This document shows, piece by piece, positions 8,261 to 16,342 of a stretch of DNA of 64,000 nucleotides (position 1 is the stretch's first letter; every line of letters starts with the position of its first letter). Position numbers and translations under genes: made by a program. Source of the stretch: Kribbella monticola (GTDB lineage Bacteria; Actinomycetota; Actinomycetes; Propionibacteriales; Kribbellaceae); the NCBI RefSeq assembly GCF_003261635.1, contig NZ_QFXK01000009.1:469000-532999 (forward strand). Reading direction: 5' to 3'. Below the pieces are notes generated by a model. The model did no database searches and was not told the DNA's origin. It saw only the letters and a list, made by a program, of their open reading frames with translations.

Positions 8261-9031
8261 ATGGACATGCTGACGACTGAGCAGATCGAGGCGGCCGACC
8301 TCAAGGACTGGCGGAAACTCGGGCAGGGGTTCCATGCGCGGTACGTAGTGGACGGGTTCGGCGAGGGAGTGCGGTTCGTCGCCGCCGTCGGGCAGGCCGG
8401 CGACGCGCTCGGGCATCATCCGCGGGTGACGATGGGGGACGGGTTCGTCGACCTCAAGCTGATCAGCGAGGACGCGGTCTACCGCGACGGCGAAGGCAGT
8501 GAGCACGTCGTCGAATGGGTGACCGGCAAGGACGTCGAGCTCGCGCGACGGATCACCGAAATCGCTGCTGAGCAAGGGATTGTGGCGACGCCGAGCGCGG
8601 TCACCGTGGTGGAGCTGGCGATCGACACCGCGCAGGCCGCGGCGATCGCGCCGGTGTGGGCGGCGCTGCTGACCGGAAGCACCGAGGCGCAAGGGCGCGG
8701 CACGATCGGCACCGACATCCGCGATGCGACCGGCAGGGTACCGATCCTGTGGTTCCAGCAGACCGACGAGCACGAGACGCCCCGGCAGCGCTTCCACCTC
8801 GACATCTGGGTCCCGCCGGAGATCGCCGAGTCCCGCATCGCCGCGGCCGTCGCCGCCGGCGGCATCGTCGTCGACGACACCCAGGCGCCGTCCTTCACCG
8901 TCATCGCCGACCAGGACGGCAACAAAGCCTGCATCTGCACCTACCTGTCCGCCGGCGAACCCGCCGCCCCCGCCGAAATCTCGGACATCCCCGCCGACAC
9001 CTCGGACACCCCCTGGTCCGTCGACCGCTAG
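8261..9031 (+). CDS. pterin-4a-carbinolamine dehydratase-VOC fusion protein
   Basis: A 256-residue fusion. Residues 1-105 resemble 4a-hydroxytetrahydrobiopterin dehydratase: an N-terminal LTTEQIEAADLKDWRKLGQGFHARY block, the HHP signature at 52-54, and a VTGKDVELARRITEIAAEQG helix. Residues 110-235 form a VOC-like domain ending VIADQDGNKACICTYL, where the usual final metal-ligand glutamate is replaced by K-A-C. A poorly conserved C-terminal tail is rich in Ala/Pro/Asp. The start at 8261 is chosen because homology begins there; the frame is open further upstream. The dehydratase would regenerate pterin cofactor after an aromatic hydroxylase, but none is nearby, so the partner reaction is unknown. 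Confidence 0.8.
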   Translation: MDMLTTEQIEAADLKDWRKLGQGFHARYVVDGFGEGVRFVAAVGQAGDALGHHPRVTMGDGFVDLKLISEDAVYRDGEGSEHVVEWVTGKDVELARRITEIAAEQGIVATPSAVTVVELAIDTAQAAAIAPVWAALLTGSTEAQGRGTIGTDIRDATGRVPILWFQQTDEHETPRQRFHLDIWVPPEIAESRIAAAVAAGGIVVDDTQAPSFTVIADQDGNKACICTYLSAGEPAAPAEISDIPADTSDTPWSVDR

Positions 9032-9047
9032 CCTGCCCAGGGCGATC

Positions 9048-9881
9048 TCACCGAGGACCCGGTTCGCTGCCGGCGTCTGCTTCGCGCGTTCCTCTGAGCT
9101 GGCCCTGGGCCCGGTAGCGGCCGGGGGTGGTGCCGAGGAGGGTGGTGAAGGCGGTGATGAAGCTGCTGGGGTTGGACCAGCCGCAGGCATGCGCGACGTA
9201 CGTGGTGTCGTGGCCGTGGGCAAGGAGGATGAGGGCGTGGTAGATGCGGAGTTGGGTGCGCCACTCGTAGAAGGTCATCCCGAGTTCGTCGTGCAGGAGG
9301 CGGCTGAGCGTGCGGCCGCTGGCTCCGATCTTCTGGCCGAGTTCGGCCAGTGAGGTGTTGGTCGACGGGTCGTCGTACAGCAAGCGGGCGAGAGCTTGTA
9401 GACGATCGTCCTGCGGCTCCGGGAGTTGCAACGGTTGCTCTTGTGCTTCGGGCAGTTCGTCGACGAGAGCTCGGCTGAGGCGAGCGGTCGCGGCCCGGTC
9501 GTACGGCGGTTTGCCGGGGTCGTAGTTGCGCGGGCCGGTCAGTGCGAGCAGGAGTTCACGGGCGAGCGGGGACACCGTGAACACGGCCGGGCGATCCAGG
9601 ATCCGCCGGGCCAGCGACGCCGGCAGGAAGAGGATTCGCATCTCCGTCTCGCCGTGCGCCCGGTGGTAGTGCGTGAACCCGGCCGGCGTCCAGCCGACCC
9701 GGCTGGCCGGAACGATCGACGTACCGCGCTCCGTGTGCACTGTCAGCACGCCGCTCGCCGCGTACACGAGATGGCCGCGACGATGTGAGTGCGCCGAGCT
9801 CGTGCCACCGGAGGTCCACAGGTGCATTCCGCCGGAAGCCCAGAGCTGGGACGAGCGGGGAGCTTGGCGGCCTACGAGCAT
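9048..9881 (-). CDS. AraC-family regulator with N-terminal cupin
   Basis: A 277-residue regulator. An AraC-type cupin ligand domain fills about residues 15-100 (HSHRRGHLVYAASGVLTVHTERG), and the C-terminal double HTH covers about 165-260 (LAELGQKIGASGRTLSRLLHDELG and VAHACGWSNPSSFITAF). I place the start at the ATG at 9881, where the conserved region begins, although the frame continues upstream; a later ATG 18 codons in is also possible. Divergent from the quinone oxidoreductase gene at 9936 across only 54 bases, so it probably regulates that gene and itself. Confidence 0.88.
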   Translation of the reverse strand: MLVGRQAPRSSQLWASGGMHLWTSGGTSSAHSHRRGHLVYAASGVLTVHTERGTSIVPASRVGWTPAGFTHYHRAHGETEMRILFLPASLARRILDRPAVFTVSPLARELLLALTGPRNYDPGKPPYDRAATARLSRALVDELPEAQEQPLQLPEPQDDRLQALARLLYDDPSTNTSLAELGQKIGASGRTLSRLLHDELGMTFYEWRTQLRIYHALILLAHGHDTTYVAHACGWSNPSSFITAFTTLLGTTPGRYRAQGQLRGTREADAGSEPGPR

Positions 9882-9935
9882 AAGTTGGCAGTTTACCGGT
9901 GGCCGGTCAGACGGCGCGCTCGCGAGAGTGAAGAC

Positions 9936-10919
9936 ATGAGTACGACGATGCGAGCGGCGGTCTGTGTCAGAGCGGGCGGCCCGGAAGTCCTGGAGATCCG
10001 TGAACTGCCCGTGCCGAAGGTGCGGGACGGCTGGAGTCTGGTGCAGGTGAAGGGAGTGGGGCTGAACCGGTCGGAGTTGAGGACACGGCAGGGTCATTCG
10101 CCGAGCGTGACGTTTCCGCGGGTGCTGGGAATCGAGTGTGTGGGAGTCGTCGCGTCCTCGACCGACCCCGCGTTGCCGGAGGGGACGACGGTCGCGGCGG
10201 TGATGGGTGAGATGGGCCGTGCGTTCGACGGCGGCTATGCGCAGTACGCGTTGTTGCCCAACGCGCTGCTGATGCCGATCAGTACTTCGTTGCCGTGGGA
10301 GGTGCTGGCCGCGCTGCCGGAGACCTACCTGACTGCGTTCGGCGCGCTGGAGGCGCTGGGCATCGGGTCAGGTGGCCAGGGAAAGTTGCTGATCCGTGGT
10401 GGGACCTCGTCGGTGGGGATGGCGGCTGCGTCGATCGCGTCCGGCTACGGGATGGAGGTCGCAGCGACGACCCGGCGTCCCGACAAGGCCGACGCGCTGA
10501 GGGCGGCCGGTGTCGACCACGTGCTGATCGACGCCGACGGGTCGACGGCGACGGGCCTGCCCTGGCCCGAAGGTCCGGAGTATGTGCTGGAGTTGGTGGG
10601 CGCGAGCACCGTGGCGGACTCACTGCAGGTCGTACGCCGTGGCGGAACCGTCTGTGTCGCGGGCTCACTCAGCGGCTGGCTGATCCAGGACTTCGAACCG
10701 ATCGCGATGATCCCGTCCGGCACCCGGCTGACCGCCTTCCACAGCGACACCCTCAAGGGCAGCGCGGGCGCTCCGGCGCTCCAGCGGATCGTCCGCGAGA
10801 TCGAGGCAGGCACCTACCGCCCCAACATCGACCAGGTCTTCCACCTCGACGACATCGTCGCCGCCCACACCTACATGGAATCCAACCAAGCCACCGGAAA
10901 ACTGGTCGTCCTGCCCTGA
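9936..10919 (+). CDS. zinc-independent MDR oxidoreductase (quinone oxidoreductase-like)
   Basis: A 327-residue medium-chain dehydrogenase/reductase. The GroES-like fold is N-terminal (MRAAVCVRAGGPEVLEIRELP) and the NADPH-binding Rossmann segment includes GTSSVGMAAASIASGYGMEV at about residue 150. The catalytic and structural zinc cysteines are absent, as in quinone oxidoreductase and enoyl-reductase members. It would reduce quinones or activated alkenes with NADPH in the cytoplasm. The neighbouring divergent AraC regulator suggests induction by an aromatic or electrophilic compound. Confidence 0.88.
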   Translation: MSTTMRAAVCVRAGGPEVLEIRELPVPKVRDGWSLVQVKGVGLNRSELRTRQGHSPSVTFPRVLGIECVGVVASSTDPALPEGTTVAAVMGEMGRAFDGGYAQYALLPNALLMPISTSLPWEVLAALPETYLTAFGALEALGIGSGGQGKLLIRGGTSSVGMAAASIASGYGMEVAATTRRPDKADALRAAGVDHVLIDADGSTATGLPWPEGPEYVLELVGASTVADSLQVVRRGGTVCVAGSLSGWLIQDFEPIAMIPSGTRLTAFHSDTLKGSAGAPALQRIVREIEAGTYRPNIDQVFHLDDIVAAHTYMESNQATGKLVVLP

Positions 10920-11010
10920 CGTCGGTCGGCCGCGCCAGGGGTTAGTTAACTTCATCAAGAATCTCGGGTCCGGGATCTTGACATCGTCTCCGGCAGGCCA
11001 CAAGGTTCCA

Positions 11011-11026
11011 ATATCCTATTCGATAT
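11011..11026. promoter_or_regulatory. small inverted repeat upstream of GH27 gene
   Basis: ATATC (11011-11015) and GATAT (11022-11026) flank 6 bases, 24 bases before the alpha-galactosidase start, in an unusually AT-rich stretch of the 130-base gap. It may be an operator for sugar control or part of the promoter. A TTGACA at 10978 lies too far upstream to pair with an obvious -10 hexamer here. Confidence 0.35.
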
Positions 11027-11049
11027 GTGGTTTGTGAGGTCACACCCTG

Positions 11050-13563
11050 ATGACCAGGTTCCTTCGAAACAAGGCGGTGCGGGGCGTGCTCGCGGGGGTC
11101 GCCGTCGCCGCTGTGCTGCCGGTCGGGATCACCGCGTCCGCCGCGCGGGATCCCCGCGGTACGCCGGCCGCGCCGCGAACTGACGCCAGGACCACGACCA
11201 GTACTACGAACGCGAGCATCTCCACCCCTGCGAACGTCACCACGTCGAGCGCCTCGCTCGGGCCGGCGGGGGCTGTGGCGGCCAAGCCGTACATGGGGTG
11301 GAGCAGTTACAGCATGCAGGTGTACTCCAACGACGGTGGTGGCTGGATCAACGCGGCCCAGTTGATGGCCCAGTCGGACGCGATGCACCAGAAGCTTCAG
11401 CAGTACGGGTACAAGTACATCAACATCGACGCGGCCTGGAACGGTGGCACCGACGGGTACGGCCGGCCCGTCCCGAGCGCGAAGCTGTTCCCGAACGGCC
11501 TGCAGGCGGTGATCGACCACATCCACGCGAACGGCCAGAAGGTCGGGCTCTACAGCATCCCCGGCATCTCGAAGGCGATGCTCGACGCCAACCTTCCCGT
11601 TTACGGTCATCCCGAGTGCAAGACCGGCGACCTGGCCAAGCAGCCGTTGCAGCAGGGCGACTACTGGGGCTTCGGCTACCGCATCGACATGACGAAGCCG
11701 TGCGCGCAGGCGTACATCGATTCGATCGCCGACCTGTTCGCCTCCTGGGGCATCGACTTCCTCAAGTTCGACAGCGTGACGCCTGGCTCGGGGCACAACG
11801 ACCTGTCGATGGACGCCCGCGACGAGGTCAAGGGCTGGTCGCAAGCCCTCGCGCGGCACCAGATCTGGCTCGAGCTGTCCTGGGCGCTCGACATCAACTA
11901 CGCCGACTACTGGAAGTCCGTGGCCAACGGCTGGCGGGTCGAGTGGGACGTGGAGTGCTACTGCCCGGGTGAGGCACTGACCGCCTGGCCGAACATCGCG
12001 CGACTCTTCCCGAAGGCGGCCGACTGGTGGCGGCACGCGGGGCCGGGTGGCTGGAACGACTTCGACTCCCTCGACGTCGGCAACGGCACGATGGACGGTC
12101 TGACGAAGGACGAACGCCGTACGGCGGCAACGCTGTGGGCCGTCTCCGCCGCACCCTTCTACATCGGCAACGACATGACCAAGCTGGATTCGTACGGCGT
12201 GCAGCTGCTCACGAATCCCGAGGTGATCGGGGTCAACCAGGCCGGGCGGCCGGCGCAGCCGGTGTCGACCAAGACCAACAAGCAGGTCTGGTACTCGCTG
12301 AACGCGGACAGCTCGTACACCGTTGCCTTGTTCAACCTCGGGACCACCGAAGCGAACATGACGGCGAACTTCGCGGATCTCGGGCTGGACGGATCGGCGA
12401 CCGTGCGCGACCTGTGGGCTCGCAAGGATCTGGGCAAGTTCACCTCCAGCTACACGGCGGCGGTCGTGCCTCCGCACGGTGTCCGGCTGTTCAAGGTCAC
12501 GCCGCAGAAGCAGGCCGCGATCCGGGTCAACGACGACGACCTGCGGGTCGGGTACGACGGAACCTGGCAGCGCAACAACAACTACGAGGTGCCCGCGGTC
12601 TCGGAGCCGCTGACGGTCACGGTGACCGACTCGGGTACGGCGCCTGCGCCGACGCCGGCCGGCACGTCCGGCGTACGGACTGTTGCCTTGAACAACGATG
12701 ACGCGGGCATCGTCTACACGGGTTCGTGGAGCCGGAGTACCGGGCGTGGGCTCGGGGACTATCAGGACGACGTGCAGTACACCGAGACCAACGGCGACGC
12801 CTTCTCGTACAGCTTCGTCGGTAACGGCGTCGACTACGTCACCGAGAAGGATCCGTCGCAGGGCGAGGTCGACATCTACGTCGACGGTGCGTTCAAGGCG
12901 ACCGTGGACACCCATGCGGACTCGCGCTCGGCGCAGCAGGTGGTCTACAGCATCTCGGACCTGCCGAACGGGAGCCACACGATCCGTGCGGTGAAGAAGT
13001 CCGGCCAGTTCATGCTGCTCGACAAGCTGGTGGTCCGGCAGGAGAGTCTGCTGAACCCCGGTACGGCGGCGTTCGACAAGGGTGCCCAGACCGACGTGAC
13101 GACGGAGATCGGGCGGGACCCGGGCGAACTCGTCTCGATCGCCAACGGTGACAAGGCCCTCGTGAAGGGGACCGACTACACCGTCGACGGCAAGGTGGTG
13201 ACGATCAAGAAGGCGTACCTGGCGGCGCAGCCCGTCGGGAGTACGAAGCTGGACTTCAGCTTCCGGGGTGACTACCGCGACGACGTGCACGCCTCGACGG
13301 CGGCCGGCGCGGCGATCACCTTCACCTTCCGGGGCACCGGTGTCGACTGGATCACGGCACTTGCGCCGGATCAGGGCGAGGCCGACGTGTACCTGGACGG
13401 CAAGCTGGTCACCCGGGTCAACCTGCACAACGACGTACGGGTGACGACGCGGCAGGTGTTCAGCCGCACCGGCCTGACGGATGCTCAGCACACGCTGCGC
13501 ATCGTGAAGGTCTCCGGGGAGGTCCTGCGCAACGACCTGATCCGCTACACGCTGGCGAAGTAG
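11050..13563 (+). CDS. secreted GH27 alpha-galactosidase with X2 and duplicated beta-sandwich modules
   Basis: An 837-residue secreted glycosidase. A signal peptide (twin basic start, hydrophobic to about residue 33, A-x-A cleavage) is followed by a GH27 barrel from about 78: KPYMGWSSYS, the nucleophile aspartate in DFLKFDSV, a likely acid/base aspartate in WRVEWDVE, and GGWNDFDSLDVGNGTMDGLTKDERRTAATLWA with the family's GNDM strand. It then has a C-terminal beta domain and two related modules (about 545-660 and 735-837, both with RDD/QDDV...V.GVD...DQGE.D.YLDG patterns) separated by an X2-like module (about 665-730). It should release alpha-galactosyl residues from plant polymers outside the cell. 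A strong terminator follows. Confidence 0.93.
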   Translation: MTRFLRNKAVRGVLAGVAVAAVLPVGITASAARDPRGTPAAPRTDARTTTSTTNASISTPANVTTSSASLGPAGAVAAKPYMGWSSYSMQVYSNDGGGWINAAQLMAQSDAMHQKLQQYGYKYINIDAAWNGGTDGYGRPVPSAKLFPNGLQAVIDHIHANGQKVGLYSIPGISKAMLDANLPVYGHPECKTGDLAKQPLQQGDYWGFGYRIDMTKPCAQAYIDSIADLFASWGIDFLKFDSVTPGSGHNDLSMDARDEVKGWSQALARHQIWLELSWALDINYADYWKSVANGWRVEWDVECYCPGEALTAWPNIARLFPKAADWWRHAGPGGWNDFDSLDVGNGTMDGLTKDERRTAATLWAVSAAPFYIGNDMTKLDSYGVQLLTNPEVIGVNQAGRPAQPVSTKTNKQVWYSLNADSSYTVALFNLGTTEANMTANFADLGLDGSATVRDLWARKDLGKFTSSYTAAVVPPHGVRLFKVTPQKQAAIRVNDDDLRVGYDGTWQRNNNYEVPAVSEPLTVTVTDSGTAPAPTPAGTSGVRTVALNNDDAGIVYTGSWSRSTGRGLGDYQDDVQYTETNGDAFSYSFVGNGVDYVTEKDPSQGEVDIYVDGAFKATVDTHADSRSAQQVVYSISDLPNGSHTIRAVKKSGQFMLLDKLVVRQESLLNPGTAAFDKGAQTDVTTEIGRDPGELVSIANGDKALVKGTDYTVDGKVVTIKKAYLAAQPVGSTKLDFSFRGDYRDDVHASTAAGAAITFTFRGTGVDWITALAPDQGEADVYLDGKLVTRVNLHNDVRVTTRQVFSRTGLTDAQHTLRIVKVSGEVLRNDLIRYTLAK

Positions 13564-13579
13564 CCGGTCCGATCCCGGA

Positions 13580-13609
13580 GAATGCCCCCGCCTGCCCGCG
13601 GGGGCATTC
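13580..13609 (+). terminator. strong intrinsic terminator after GH27 gene
   Basis: A perfect 12-bp stem, GAATGCCCCCGC (13580-13591) with GCGGGGGCATTC (13598-13609), and a 6-base loop, starting 16 bases after the stop codon. Only a short TT follows, normal for actinobacterial terminators. Confidence 0.85.
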
Positions 13610-13666
13610 TTCGCGTGCCGACCTGATGGAATGAGGCCGACCAGGACAGCGGCGGAGGGATACGGG

Positions 13667-14410
13667 ATGAGTGAGTCGGTCTGCATCGTCACGGGCGGCG
13701 GCGGGGTTCGGATCGGCAACGGGATCTGCCGGGCGCTCGCGGCCAAAGGATGGACTGTCGTGGTCGCGGACCAGGACCTGCCGGCGGCCGAGGCGGTGGT
13801 CGAGGAGTTGCGCGGCGCGGGAGCTCACGCCGTACCGATGTTCCTGGACGCGACCGACGCCGACTCGGTGCGGGAAGTGGTTGCCGCGACGGTGCGGGAG
13901 TACGGGCGGATCGATGCCTTGGTCAACAGTGCCGGCGTCGGGTTGCGCAAGCTCGGTGCCGACGCGACGCCGGAGGACTTCGATCGCGTGCACGCGATCA
14001 ACTACCGCGGGCCGTGGACCTGTATCCGCGAGGTCCTGCCGGTCATGCTGGCAGGAGGCAGCGGCAGCATCGTGAACATCGGTTCGGTGCACGCCGCCGG
14101 CGCCGCCGAGACGTTCACCCTGTACGCCGCGACGAAGGCCGCCCTCGCCGCGCTGACCCGGGGAATCGCGCGGGACTACGGCCTGCGCAACATCCGCTGC
14201 AACATCGTCCACCCGGGTGCGGTGGAGAGCCGGGGCAACGAACACCTGCTGGCCGATTTCGTCGCCACCAAGCAGATGCTCCCCACCGCGATCGAGTCCA
14301 TCGACATCGGCAATGCCGTCGCCTTCCTGCTCTCCACTGAGGCGCGCGCCATCACCGGTATCGAACTCTTCGTCGACGCGGGCACCACCGCGATGCTCTT
14401 CGAGCAATGA
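13667..14410 (+). CDS. short-chain dehydrogenase/reductase
   Basis: A 247-residue classical SDR. The cofactor loop TGGGGVRIGNGI (T-G-x3-G-x-G variant), the N-S-A-G strand (LVNSAGVG), the catalytic serine in VNIGSVHAAG, and Y-x3-K in YAATKAALAAL are all present, and the C terminus ends with the usual G-x-x-x-x-V-D-A-G. The ATG at 13667 has a GGAGGG site 9 bases upstream. It would oxidise or reduce a hydroxyl/keto group with NAD(P)(H). It stands alone after the GH27 terminator; a sugar-derived substrate is possible but not shown. Confidence 0.92.
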   Translation: MSESVCIVTGGGGVRIGNGICRALAAKGWTVVVADQDLPAAEAVVEELRGAGAHAVPMFLDATDADSVREVVAATVREYGRIDALVNSAGVGLRKLGADATPEDFDRVHAINYRGPWTCIREVLPVMLAGGSGSIVNIGSVHAAGAAETFTLYAATKAALAALTRGIARDYGLRNIRCNIVHPGAVESRGNEHLLADFVATKQMLPTAIESIDIGNAVAFLLSTEARAITGIELFVDAGTTAMLFEQ

Positions 14411-14501
14411 AGCTGTCACAGCACGCGGGGGTGAACTGTCTTAGCTGGTGACCGGGTGGCGCTTGGCGTCACCGTTCTTCGATCACCGGAGTGAAACCCT
14501 T

Positions 14502-15542
14502 ATGGATCAGCAAGAGCGGACCGCGGTGCTGGCGCCGATCAGGACGTTGGAGAGCCTGCGGGAGCATCTGCAATGGGCGATCGAGTTGGAGCACGCCACA
14601 CTGCCGCCCTATCTGTACGCGTTGTACTCGCTCGACGAAGCGCGCAATCCCGACGCTGTTCAGGCGGTGGCCGGGGTCTTCGTCGAGGAGATGATCCACC
14701 TCGCGCTGGCGGCCAACCTGCTCAACGCCGTGGGCGGGAAACCGCGACTGGACAAGCCGGGAATATTGCCGCCTCATCCTCGGCGGCTGCCGCACGGCGA
14801 TCGCGACCTGGAGTTGTCGCTGGTGCCGTTCGGGCCGGAAGCGCTCGAGATGTTCCTGCGCCTCGAACGCCCCGCGCCGCCCGGCGGCCCGGCCGAAACG
14901 GATCGGTACGAGACGATCGGGCAGTTCTACAGCGCCATTGAGGACGGGCTGCGGTACCTGTGCACCGAACTCGGCGCGGAGGCCGTCTTCTCCGGCGATC
15001 CGGCGCGCCAGGTGTCGGCGGGCCCGTTCCGGCACAGTGGCGGCCACGTGGCCGCGGTCAAGGATCTGGAGTCGGCCCTGACGGCACTGGAGGAGATCGT
15101 CGACGAGGGTGAGGGCACCGCCCGAGGTGAGGTCTGGGACGGCGACCAGGACATCTTCCATCCCGACCATGACGAGGTCGCGCACTACTACCGGTTCCAG
15201 GAACTGAAGGTCGGCCGGCGTTACCAGCGCGGTGACACGCCACAGTCCGGTCCGACCGGTGAGGCCGTGCGGGTGGACTTCGAAGGCGTCCGCCCACTGC
15301 GCCACAATCCCCGGTTGGCCGATCACGCGGTGGGCACTCCGATCCGGGTCGCCCAGGAGGATTTCAACGAGACGTACCGCGCGCTGCTCCGGCAACTGGA
15401 GGAGGCCTTCAACGGCCGCCCGGAGCTACTCGGAGCCGCTACCCGCGCGATGTACGGCCTGAAAGCAAAGGCCGTCGCCCTGATGGAGCTCCCGGACGGC
15501 GACGGCCTCTTCGCCGGACCCACCTTCGAACAACAGCCTTAG
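14502..15542 (+). CDS. ferritin-like protein (iminophenylpyruvate dimer synthase/VioB-like domain)
   Basis: A 346-residue protein with an N-terminal ferritin-like domain: LQWAIELEHATLPPYLYALYSL carries the first glutamate and E-x-x-H (E-L-E-H), and FVEEMIHLALAANLLNAVGGKP the second E-x-x-H, the pattern of the VioB/StaD-related ferritin-like family. The rest (HPDHDEVAHYYRFQELKVGRRY) adds further D/E/H candidates. Known relatives with this fold couple oxidised amino acids (iminophenylpyruvate), but many actinobacterial homologues stand alone with unknown function, as here: no violacein or indolocarbazole genes are nearby. It overlaps the convergent membrane gene by 4 bases. Confidence 0.78.
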   Translation: MDQQERTAVLAPIRTLESLREHLQWAIELEHATLPPYLYALYSLDEARNPDAVQAVAGVFVEEMIHLALAANLLNAVGGKPRLDKPGILPPHPRRLPHGDRDLELSLVPFGPEALEMFLRLERPAPPGGPAETDRYETIGQFYSAIEDGLRYLCTELGAEAVFSGDPARQVSAGPFRHSGGHVAAVKDLESALTALEEIVDEGEGTARGEVWDGDQDIFHPDHDEVAHYYRFQELKVGRRYQRGDTPQSGPTGEAVRVDFEGVRPLRHNPRLADHAVGTPIRVAQEDFNETYRALLRQLEEAFNGRPELLGAATRAMYGLKAKAVALMELPDGDGLFAGPTFEQQP

Positions 15543-15976
15543 TGCCAAGGATCACCTGGCGCGCGGACGAAGCGGGTCCACGTGTACCGCCACGGGATGA
15601 CCGCCACGACGACCACCACGAAGAGGCAGTTGATCAAGACCGCGTGGGCCTCGGGGTTCAGGTCGCCGGCGACGAGGTGGGGGATCGCCACCGTGGCGAC
15701 CCAGATGACCTTCCAGATCACCTCGAAGAGCAGGATCGGCAGCAGCTTCACGGGGTATCTGAGGCCGAGGAAGACCAGCAGCGAAAGGCCGGTCAGCAGG
15801 CAGGTGACGACTCCGGCCGGCACCGGAAGCGACCGAACGTCGTGGATCAGCAGCGGCCACTTGACGATCGCGAGCCCAACTCCCATGAACGCGTAGCCGA
15901 CCCGCAGGACGTTCGAGCGGCGGACGGTCAGTGCCGGTTCCGTGCTGTCCGCGTCGACGACAGGTGCGATGGTCAC
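15539..15976 (-). CDS. four-helix integral membrane protein, unknown function
   Basis: A 145-residue protein with about four membrane helices: residues 27-44, 54-72 (VVTCLLTGLSLLVFLGL), 77-97 (LLPILLFEVIWKVIWVATVAI) and 109-127 (VLINCLFVVVVVAVIPW). No catalytic motif is recognised. It is second in a two-gene operon, its ATG overlapping the stop of the upstream small membrane gene (ATGA), so the two are likely partners. The operon is divergent from an XRE-cupin regulator. Confidence 0.8.
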   Translation of the reverse strand: MTIAPVVDADSTEPALTVRRSNVLRVGYAFMGVGLAIVKWPLLIHDVRSLPVPAGVVTCLLTGLSLLVFLGLRYPVKLLPILLFEVIWKVIWVATVAIPHLVAGDLNPEAHAVLINCLFVVVVVAVIPWRYTWTRFVRAPGDPWH

Positions 15977-16233
15977 GATGCACTCCTGGAGGTGGTGCGG
16001 ATGAGGAGGTACCGGCGGGCTCGGTGGAGTTGGGGCATCAGGCCGTAGATGACGATCGGGACGGCGATCGTGGCGAGGACGAACGTGCGGACGACCGGAG
16101 TGAGGGTCCGCAGCCAGTCGCCGAGGGCGAGGTTGAGCACGGTCAGGGTCGGGAAGACGGCGAGCCAGATCATCAGCGCGAGCTGATGTTTGCTCGGTGG
16201 GCCGGGGACGGTGGTCGGGTCGGGCGTGGTCAC
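15973..16233 (-). CDS. small two-helix membrane protein, resembles TM tail of ABM-type proteins
   Basis: An 86-residue protein. The GTG start at 16233 has an AAGGAG site 5 bases upstream; the longer frame lacks one. Two helices are visible (ALMIWLAVFPTLTVLNLAL and VVRTFVLATIAVPIVIYGLM), followed by MPQLHRARRYLL. This resembles the membrane tail found after antibiotic-biosynthesis-monooxygenase domains in other actinobacteria, but the monooxygenase half is absent. First gene of the pair controlled from the 16234-16342 gap. Confidence 0.75.
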   Translation of the reverse strand: MTTPDPTTVPGPPSKHQLALMIWLAVFPTLTVLNLALGDWLRTLTPVVRTFVLATIAVPIVIYGLMPQLHRARRYLLIRTTSRSAS

Positions 16234-16253
16234 GGGGACTCCTTGGGAACGGG

Positions 16254-16268
16254 CGGTACGTCGTACCG
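16254..16268. promoter_or_regulatory. 15-bp palindrome, candidate operator of the XRE-cupin regulator
   Basis: CGGTACG (16254-16260) and CGTACCG (16262-16268) are perfect 7-bp arms around a single central T. The site lies 21 bases upstream of the membrane operon start, in the divergent gap with the XRE-cupin gene. This is a natural place for a dimeric HTH regulator to bind; not proven. Confidence 0.55.
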
Positions 16269-16342
16269 GCTGGTGTTTCCAGGCTGGAGCCAAGGCCGGT
16301 GTTCGGCTACGAAGGTTGCCGAAACTGGGAAAGTGGCGTCAG

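Noticed and set aside
10978..10983. Consensus TTGACA as -35 of the GH27 promoter
   Set aside because: No acceptable -10 lies 16-19 bases downstream; the AT-rich TATCCT is 28 bases away.
10942..13746. A 934-codon open frame on the minus strand opposite the GH27 gene
   Set aside because: It mirrors the third-position GC bias of the real gene, has low-complexity Arg/Val/Asp/Gly composition and no domain pattern. The plus-strand GH27 reading has a signal peptide and clear family motifs.
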